Position numbers and translations under genes: made by a program. Shown here in pieces: positions 1 to 4,377 of a DNA stretch of 5,317 bases. This DNA is from an uncultured Candidatus Saccharibacteria bacterium (GTDB lineage Bacteria; Patescibacteria; Saccharimonadia; Saccharimonadales; UBA6022): contig CAMPJF010000072.1 of NCBI GenBank assembly GCA_946886725.1, positions 1 through 5,317 of the forward strand, in the 5' to 3' direction. The notes under the pieces are model-generated. The model worked only from the letters and a program-made list of their open reading frames with translations, ran no database searches and had not been told where the DNA came from. Position 1 is the stretch's first letter; every line of letters starts with the position of its first letter.

Positions 1-56
1 GAGAGATAGTGTTTCTACGTGCATTTTATGCGCGACAATTCTATTTGTCCTTTAAA

Positions 57-62
57 AAGGAG
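57..62 (+). promoter_or_regulatory. Strong Shine-Dalgarno site of the LPVTG gene
   Basis: AAGGAG lies 7 bases before the ATG at 70, an ideal ribosome binding site. It decides the start at 70 over the in-frame upstream ATGs at 19 and 28, which lack such a site. The site may be partly paired: CCTT at 49-52 can pair with AAGG at 57-60, and ATTCT at 38-42 with AGAAT at 61-65. This pairing is seen by eye only. Confidence 0.85.
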
Positions 63-69
63 AATAACT

Positions 70-249
70 ATGTACACTAAGGTTACCCCTAGCGTAGTTG
101 CACCAGCTGCAACAGTCGGCATGCTTCCTGTTACAGGCGCAAGCGACAACCTATTTATCCTTGCTGCAAGCATGCTTGCACTGGGTGTTGTTGTTTATCT
201 AGTTACTCTATTCTTGACTCGCAAAAGCAGCCAAGTTAGCGAACTGTAA
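70..249 (+). CDS. Tiny single-pass membrane protein with LPVTG (sortase-type) anchor
   Basis: This is a 59-residue protein of unknown function. Residues 1-18 are a short Thr/Pro/Val/Ala-rich stretch. LPVTG occupies residues 19-23, a hydrophobic membrane segment runs from about 28 to 49, and a short tail begins with R51-K52. The order LPxTG, hydrophobic helix, basic residues is that of Gram-positive cell-wall sorting signals cleaved by sortase between Thr and Gly. What is odd is that almost nothing precedes the motif and there is no N-terminal signal peptide. The positive-inside rule would place the N-terminus outside and the C-terminus inside, the right topology for sortase. If cleaved, only a peptide of about 22 residues would reach the wall. 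The start is fixed by AAGGAG at 57-62. A terminator follows directly, so the gene looks monocistronic at its 3' end. It could instead be a small membrane protein with a chance LPxTG match; no sortase gene is visible here. Confidence 0.8.
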   Translation: MYTKVTPSVVAPAATVGMLPVTGASDNLFILAASMLALGVVVYLVTLFLTRKSSQVSEL

Positions 250-265
250 GATATACGATCAGTAG

Positions 266-301
266 AAAATAACCGTCCCTATATGTGGACGGTTATTTTT
301 T
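266..301 (+). terminator. Rho-independent terminator of the LPVTG gene
   Basis: There is a perfect 13-bp inverted repeat: 266-278 pairs with 287-299, around an 8-base loop at 279-286. The core is ACCGTCC/GGACGGT, with flanking A and T runs. The T run at 296-301 forms the U-tract on the + strand. It begins 16 bases after the stop codon. The A run on its left side means it could also work on the minus strand. Confidence 0.92.
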
Positions 302-317
302 ATCGCACTGTAAACTA

Positions 318-349
318 CAAAATAAGCACGCTATTTTTACGTGCTTATT
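318..349 (-). terminator. Rho-independent terminator of the glycosyltransferase gene
   Basis: There is a 10-bp inverted repeat: 321-330 pairs with 340-349 (AATAAGCACG/CGTGCTTATT), with a 9-base loop. Read on the minus strand, it starts one base after the TAG stop at 351-353, and the right arm ends in TTATTTT. The GC-rich part of the stem is short, so strength is probably moderate. With the terminator at 266-301 it separates two convergent genes. Confidence 0.85.
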
Positions 350-350
350 G

Positions 351-1754
351 CTACTTCGCAACATCAATCAATGCTTGTTTGGATAGCTGATAGCGGCGCC
401 CCGCGGTCGACCAGCCAATCACCTCATCTTGGAACTTTTTCAGCACCATGACTTCGACGAACGCTGTTATATAAATGCCGATCTCAATCCAGCGCAAGAA
501 GTAGAAGTACGGTAGTGCACCGATTAACATCCATCGCTTTGCTACTGCTGAGGCAAACAAAGCAATAAATCCGTTCAGTATGATGTCAGCGGCGATGAAT
601 ACGGGTATGATCATCCAATTGCCTGTTACGGCGATAACATATGGCAGCCAGACAAGAAGCATTAAAAGAAATAGTACGGTCTGGAGCATTTGATAGCCCA
701 GGCTTATATCAATACGTTGTCCGTGCAGGCCAATCTTGTATTTTTTGACACCTTGAAAGAAGCCGCGCTGCCAGCGCATATTTTGTTTGATAAAATCGCT
801 CAGTGTTTGTGGGTCTTGGGTGAAGTTCACCGCTTTCGGGATGAAAAGAATCTTCCCTAATTTTTTACGATGCACCTGTAGTGTAATGTCAAAATCTTCC
901 GTTAGGCTTGATCCGCCGAATTCGAGATCTTTAATGATGTCCGTACGGAAACACGTGATCGGACCGGGGAAAACGGAAATCATTCCTAGGTGCGATTGCA
1001 CCCTGCGCGTCACCTGCTGACTATACGTGTAGGTCAGTGCTCGGTAGGTGCTGATCCAGTTGCCGCGAAGGCTCTGGACAAATCCCACAGCGACAGCGTA
1101 TTTTTGCGGGTCCAACTTGCTGCGGTAGTGGCGAAAGTAATCCTGAGAAAAGATGCTGTCCGCGTCAGCGATATGTAGCCACGTATAGCGATTTTCGAGA
1201 TCGAACTTGTCGATGGCTTTCTTTACGGCCAGCGCTTTACCGCTGCGTTCAACCGTCAGGACGTTATCTTCGCCGAGTAAACTAATAGCAATTTCTTCAG
1301 TTTTGTCTGACGAGTTATCGTTGACGACGTAGATATCGCTTTTTGGCTGTCCTGCGGCGACGGCTGATCGGATTGTTTCGGCGATAATAAGTTCTTCGTT
1401 ATGTGCGGGCAGTAATAGTACTAGCTGTTTTTGAGTGTTACCTGTAGCCGACTGCTCGCTTGTTGGACTGTCTGGCGATGCGGGCAGTAATAATGTCATT
1501 GCCGGTGGCAGTTCTGGCGGGAGCGGTAATGCGAATGGAAATGACGATTGGTCAACACGTGCCGCACGCTTCATGATCATCGATGGCATGTAGCGCTCGA
1601 CGGCTGCAACATGACGATCGGGTAAATGTACATTACGCTGCACGCTTAAAGTCTGGCGCGAAGGAACGACGACGCCCCTATCCGACAGTAGCACCTTGTG
1701 ACGTGTAGGGACATTCAAGGTGTGTGATGATTGCATGCGAGCTGGTGTACTCAT
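351..1754 (-). CDS. Membrane-bound family 2 glycosyltransferase, processive (PgaC/BcsA/HAS-like)
   Basis: This 467-residue enzyme is expected to transfer a sugar from a nucleotide sugar onto a growing surface polysaccharide or lipid-linked glycan at the cytoplasmic face of the membrane. The GT-A core starts near residue 111 with LLLPAHNEE. It shows D146 in VVNDNSSD, the ADAD motif at 196-199 (metal and nucleotide binding), the TED motif at 285-287 (catalytic base region), and QNMRW at 324-328. The last is the QxxRW motif of processive synthases such as cellulose, hyaluronan and poly-N-acetylglucosamine synthases. Three hydrophobic stretches follow, at about 354-377, 380-404 and 408-437. Unusually, the first 110 residues are hydrophilic and then proline-rich (about 73-98), with no clear membrane helix where relatives usually have one or more. 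An ATG at 1772 is in frame, but it lies inside the promoter, between the -35 and -10 boxes. ATG 1754 is chosen because it falls exactly at the predicted transcription start. The substrate cannot be told from sequence. Confidence 0.88.
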   Translation of the reverse strand: MSTPARMQSSHTLNVPTRHKVLLSDRGVVVPSRQTLSVQRNVHLPDRHVAAVERYMPSMIMKRAARVDQSSFPFALPLPPELPPAMTLLLPASPDSPTSEQSATGNTQKQLVLLLPAHNEELIIAETIRSAVAAGQPKSDIYVVNDNSSDKTEEIAISLLGEDNVLTVERSGKALAVKKAIDKFDLENRYTWLHIADADSIFSQDYFRHYRSKLDPQKYAVAVGFVQSLRGNWISTYRALTYTYSQQVTRRVQSHLGMISVFPGPITCFRTDIIKDLEFGGSSLTEDFDITLQVHRKKLGKILFIPKAVNFTQDPQTLSDFIKQNMRWQRGFFQGVKKYKIGLHGQRIDISLGYQMLQTVLFLLMLLVWLPYVIAVTGNWMIIPVFIAADIILNGFIALFASAVAKRWMLIGALPYFYFLRWIEIGIYITAFVEVMVLKKFQDEVIGWSTAGRRYQLSKQALIDVAK

Positions 1755-1760
1755 ATTACT

Positions 1761-1789
1761 ATAATAGCACATGCTTTAAGATATGTCAA
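1761..1789 (-). promoter_or_regulatory. Consensus sigma-70-type promoter of the glycosyltransferase, predicted leaderless
   Basis: On the minus strand, TTGACA (1789-1784) is a perfect -35 box. The spacer is 17 bases and the -10 box is TATTAT (1766-1761). Placing +1 seven bases past the end of the -10 puts it at 1754, the A of the chosen ATG. No Shine-Dalgarno sequence is possible before that ATG. The prediction is a leaderless mRNA. The AT-rich stretch beyond the -35 (1790-1810) could act as an UP element. Confidence 0.8.
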
Positions 1790-1805
1790 TTTAAGTATAT
1801 AAATT
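1788..1805. repeat. Small AT-rich inverted repeat in the divergent promoter region
   Basis: AATTTA at 1788-1793 and TAAATT at 1800-1805 form 6-bp arms around a 6-base spacer. The repeat touches the -35 box of the minus-strand promoter. It could be an operator half-site pair or simply AT-rich UP-element sequence. It is too short to call firmly. Confidence 0.25.
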
Positions 1806-1846
1806 ATGATTGGATCATCGCCTATATTCGTTGCCTGCCTTGGCAG

Positions 1847-1852
1847 TATAAT
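1847..1852 (+). promoter_or_regulatory. -10 box of the exonuclease/GIY-YIG gene, predicted leaderless
   Basis: TATAAT is a perfect -10 hexamer whose last base lies 7 bases before the A of ATG 1859. Transcription would therefore start on the start codon itself. No convincing -35 is present at 16-18 bases; the best candidate is TATATT at 1823-1828. The would-be spacer carries TGCC-TT-GGCA at 1836-1845, a short inverted repeat where an activator or repressor could bind. The only purine-rich bases before the ATG, AGG at 1853-1855, are too close to serve as a normal ribosome binding site. Confidence 0.65.
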
Positions 1853-1858
1853 AGGTAT

Positions 1859-3295
1859 ATGCATAAGGGAGATTTAACGACGCTATTAGATGAGCCGTAC
1901 GTATGTGTGGACGTCGAAACCGATGGGATGAACTATACCCACGGGCACGTTATAGAGGTGGCTGCAATCAGGGTGGAGAATGGAAAAATCGTCCGCGAGT
2001 TCACGACACTGATAAATCCAGGCGTATCTATCCCCTATTTTATTACTAACCTAACGGGTATTACGACGCACGACGTGCAGGATGCGCCGAGCTTCGCAGA
2101 TATTGCCCAAGAGCTTATCGGTATCATGGACGGTGCGACATTCGTTGCGCATAACGTACGGTTTGACTACTCGTTTCTGAAGCAGGAGTTTCGCCGTGCG
2201 GGCATTGATTTTGAGCCCAAGCAGCTGTGCACAGTAAAACTGTCCCGAAAACTATACCCGGAACACGCCAGTCACAAGCTATCCAGTTTGATTGAGCGGC
2301 ACGGGTTTGCTTATACCGAACGCCACCGCGCCTATGATGATGCCCACGTGTTGTGGCAATTTTTGACACTTGCACAGCGGCAATTTGACTACGATATCTT
2401 ACACGAAGCTATCAGTCATCAAATCAAGCGACCCAGCTTGCCAAAACATTTGGACGTAGAAGTGGTTAATAGTCTCCCTACGAGCCACGGCGTCTACATG
2501 TTTGATGACGAAAAAGGAATGCCATTATATATCGGTAAGAGTGTGAATATTCGCCGCCGAGTGCTCAGTCACTTCACTCGGGATAGTGAAGAATACCGCG
2601 AGTTTAAGATCGCACAAAGTGTCCATGCTATTCGGTTTGAATCGACTGGCGGCGAAATGGAAGCGTTACTGCTCGAGGCACACCTGATCAAGACAGAGCA
2701 ACCGCTATATAACCGACGTTTGCGCCGTGTGAGGATGTTGACTGCGCTCAGGCGGCAGACGAATAGTGACGGGTACATTACAATAGTTACCGACCAATTG
2801 ACGACTGTGACGCCCGATCAATTCGATACGATTTTGGCGTTATACGACAAACGGGGTGCGGCTAAAACATCGCTGCTGACGACTGTTAAGACATTTGATT
2901 TATGTCCAAAATTATGCGGTTTAGAAAAAGCCAAAGGCGCGTGCTTCTCCTATCAATTAGGGCGCTGCAAGGGCGCCTGTATTGGCAAAGAAAGCAGCGA
3001 TACTTACAATCGTCGCCTGCTTCTTGCCTTCGAGCATAAACGCATCCAGTCATGGCCATATGACGGGCCGGTTATCGTCTATGAATCACAGTCTGACAGT
3101 GTGGTGCGCAGCGGATTTATCGTTGATCAATGGAGTATCATAGGTAAGATCACGCAGGAGGAAGATTACGCGCCGGTCGTTACTCGGTACGAGGCGATAT
3201 TTGATTATGACGCGTATAAAATTTTACGCGCATTTATGACCCAGCGTGGAGCAAACATCACGATCGTGCCTTATGTAGCGGAAGATACCATTTAA
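1859..3295 (+). CDS. DnaQ-like DEDDh exonuclease fused to UvrC/Cho-like GIY-YIG nuclease
   Basis: This 478-residue protein carries two nuclease domains and is probably a cytoplasmic DNA-repair enzyme. Residues 13-172 form a DEDDh 3'-5' exonuclease as in DNA polymerase III epsilon: D18 and E20 in DVETDG, H98-N99 with D103, and H156 with D161. Residues 204-290 form a GIY-YIG endonuclease of the UvrC N-terminal type: G211-V212-Y213, Y224-I225-G226-K227, N230, basic R232-R234, H238, the acidic metal ligand region E266/E268, and the closing Y284-N285. Residues 349-374 hold five cysteines (C349, C353, C362, C370, C374). The spacing from C362 on, Cx7Cx3C with a GRCxGAC core, resembles the Cys segment of UvrC reported to bind an iron-sulfur cluster. 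There is no UVR (UvrB-binding) motif or C-terminal RNase H-like/HhH half, so this is not UvrC itself. Fused exonuclease/Cho-like proteins of about this length occur in Actinobacteria and some Proteobacteria. ATG 1859 is chosen because the family fold begins within about 12 residues of it and a TATAAT sits at leaderless distance. Confidence 0.9.
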   Translation: MHKGDLTTLLDEPYVCVDVETDGMNYTHGHVIEVAAIRVENGKIVREFTTLINPGVSIPYFITNLTGITTHDVQDAPSFADIAQELIGIMDGATFVAHNVRFDYSFLKQEFRRAGIDFEPKQLCTVKLSRKLYPEHASHKLSSLIERHGFAYTERHRAYDDAHVLWQFLTLAQRQFDYDILHEAISHQIKRPSLPKHLDVEVVNSLPTSHGVYMFDDEKGMPLYIGKSVNIRRRVLSHFTRDSEEYREFKIAQSVHAIRFESTGGEMEALLLEAHLIKTEQPLYNRRLRRVRMLTALRRQTNSDGYITIVTDQLTTVTPDQFDTILALYDKRGAAKTSLLTTVKTFDLCPKLCGLEKAKGACFSYQLGRCKGACIGKESSDTYNRRLLLAFEHKRIQSWPYDGPVIVYESQSDSVVRSGFIVDQWSIIGKITQEEDYAPVVTRYEAIFDYDAYKILRAFMTQRGANITIVPYVAEDTI

Positions 3296-3314
3296 AGATT
3301 ACCAGGAGTAGCTA

Positions 3315-4304
3315 CTATGCCGGACCAGTTGACGTCGATGCGTTAGGTGTGCCGTTCCAAACCCAGTTGGTTGATGAGCCGTCTGCGTAATTTGGTGCGC
3401 TCGTGCCTTCCGTAAGCATGACTGCATCCAGACTAAGGGTGTCATTTACTGCCCACGCAATACTGTTGCCGTTGCTGAAATACAAGAGGACCTTAACGGC
3501 GTTGGCTGGGGCTGTTGCTGTTTGGGATATGCGCTGCCAAGTGTTGGCTGGGATCGTCGTTCCTGCGCCCCAGTACACGCTTGATCCGATTACGGTATTC
3601 GTATTGTCATACCATGTTAGACCAGTGCGAGCGCTATAGTCGCTGCGATTTGTGCGCATATATCCTGAAAGTGTATACGTCGAGCCACCTGTGACGGGAA
3701 GGCCAGTCGAACTGCCGTTACTGCTAAAGCCGTTATCGGATGCCGTTCCGGCAACGGTCCATGTTTTATGCATATAGCCGTTTCCGCTATAGCCGCCATT
3801 AGAGCCAAGACTGTTTGTTCCTGCCCCGCCGGTATTGCCATACCAACGGTAGGCCCAGTTAGTTATGCCGGTTTCAAAACTTGGGTTGAGTACGAGGTTT
3901 GTAATGGGTGTGGCGCCACCTACTCCATGTCCCGCACAACCACCTTGCGCAGGTGTTGTAGTGGACGAAGGCAGCTTGTAACTCGTTGAGCCGCTAGTTG
4001 CGGTAATGCAATACGTATTCGGGGTTGATGCTGTCAGAGTGTACTGGTAAGTGACTGTGGCGCTATCTTTAATACCGATGGCTTCCAGTGCCGTTTTGTC
4101 TGCCGGATAAACATCAGGGTTCTCTACTTGATAGACGGCAAGTTTTTTGGCCGCCTGAGAAAGGGCCGACAACACACTGCTGGTGCGTGCTCGCTCTTGA
4201 ATGCCGTTATACGCGACGATTGAAATAGCTGCCAAGATGCCGATAACGACGATGACGATGAGTAGCTCGACGATTGTGAAACCTTTAGTGCGCTCAATTT
4301 TCAT
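3315..4304 (-). CDS. Type IV pilin-like protein with C-terminal carbohydrate-binding-like domain
   Basis: This 329-residue prepilin is probably a surface adhesin pilin or minor pilin. It has a short basic leader ending K7-G8, then F9-TIVE, with Glu at mature position 5: the class III signal cleaved and N-methylated by prepilin peptidase. A hydrophobic helix runs from about 9 to 33, followed by the amphipathic pilin helix to about 60. C99 and C123 are well placed for the disulfide-bonded loop of pilins. From about 136 a second domain begins with LNPSFE and includes a WYDNTNTVIGSS-type strand at 231-242. Both features are typical of CBM4/9-like jelly-roll domains. The end, 305-329, reads YADG..TNWVWNGT and is Thr/Ser rich. 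It is about twice the usual length for a major pilin because of this extra domain. It is a paralogue of the gene at 4378-5317 and has its own promoter in the gap. The tail resembles ends of actinobacterial phage tail-associated jelly-roll domains. The ligand is unknown. Confidence 0.88.
   Translation of the reverse strand: MKIERTKGFTIVELLIVIVVIGILAAISIVAYNGIQERARTSSVLSALSQAAKKLAVYQVENPDVYPADKTALEAIGIKDSATVTYQYTLTASTPNTYCITATSGSTSYKLPSSTTTPAQGGCAGHGVGGATPITNLVLNPSFETGITNWAYRWYGNTGGAGTNSLGSNGGYSGNGYMHKTWTVAGTASDNGFSSNGSSTGLPVTGGSTYTLSGYMRTNRSDYSARTGLTWYDNTNTVIGSSVYWGAGTTIPANTWQRISQTATAPANAVKVLLYFSNGNSIAWAVNDTLSLDAVMLTEGTSAPNYADGSSTNWVWNGTPNASTSTGPA
3318..3392 (-). repeat. Conserved C-terminal tail module of pilin 1
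   Basis: This codes for the last 25 residues (305-329). The pattern is NYADGxxTNWxWNGTxNAxTSxGP, shared almost residue for residue with the end of the second pilin at 4381-4458, although the preceding domains differ. It is the third conserved module of this protein pair. Confidence 0.75.
3915..4283 (-). repeat. Pilin-stalk paralogous segment, copy 1
   Basis: This codes for residues 8-130, from the cleavage-site glycine to the GHGVGG linker. It aligns without gaps to 4933-5301. By eye 101 of 123 residues match (about 82%). At DNA level many synonymous third positions differ, so the duplication is old and the protein sequence has been held by selection. Confidence 0.85.
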
Positions 4305-4315
4305 ATACTGTCGGA

Positions 4316-4345
4316 AGTATAAAGGATAAGCATCATGAGGGTCAA
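4316..4345 (-). promoter_or_regulatory. Promoter of pilin 1, near-leaderless
   Basis: On the minus strand, TTGACC (4345-4340) is followed by an 18-base spacer and TATACT (4321-4316). The predicted +1 is at 4309, leaving a 5-base leader before ATG 4304 and no room for a Shine-Dalgarno sequence. This makes the gene independently transcribed, even though its paralogue lies only 73 bases upstream in the same orientation. Confidence 0.7.
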
Positions 4346-4377
4346 GTCGCGAGCATGCGCTTCCAAGCCTTTAAGGA

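Noticed and set aside
19..69. Upstream in-frame ATGs (19, 28) as start of the LPVTG protein
   Set aside because: No ribosome binding site precedes them, the added residues do not form a signal peptide, and AAGGAG is perfectly placed for ATG 70.
787..1178. Open frames on the + strand inside the glycosyltransferase gene, and similar ones inside the nuclease and pilin genes
   Set aside because: They lack ribosome binding sites and domain features and are antisense shadows of well-supported genes.
1755..1772. ATG at 1772 as start of the glycosyltransferase
   Set aside because: It lies between the -35 and -10 boxes of a near-perfect promoter and would not be on the transcript.
1724..1858. N-terminal extension of the nuclease frame back to 1724
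   Set aside because: It overlaps the divergent promoter region and the glycosyltransferase start, encodes no recognisable domain, and the exonuclease fold begins just after ATG 1859.
3687..3701. LPVTG at residues 202-206 of pilin 1 as a sortase signal
   Set aside because: It lies in the middle of a beta-rich domain and is not followed by a membrane helix or basic tail.
4344..4362. Hairpin between the pilin genes as a terminator
   Set aside because: It has only two 3-bp blocks separated by a bulge, no T-run, and it overlaps the -35 box of pilin 1.
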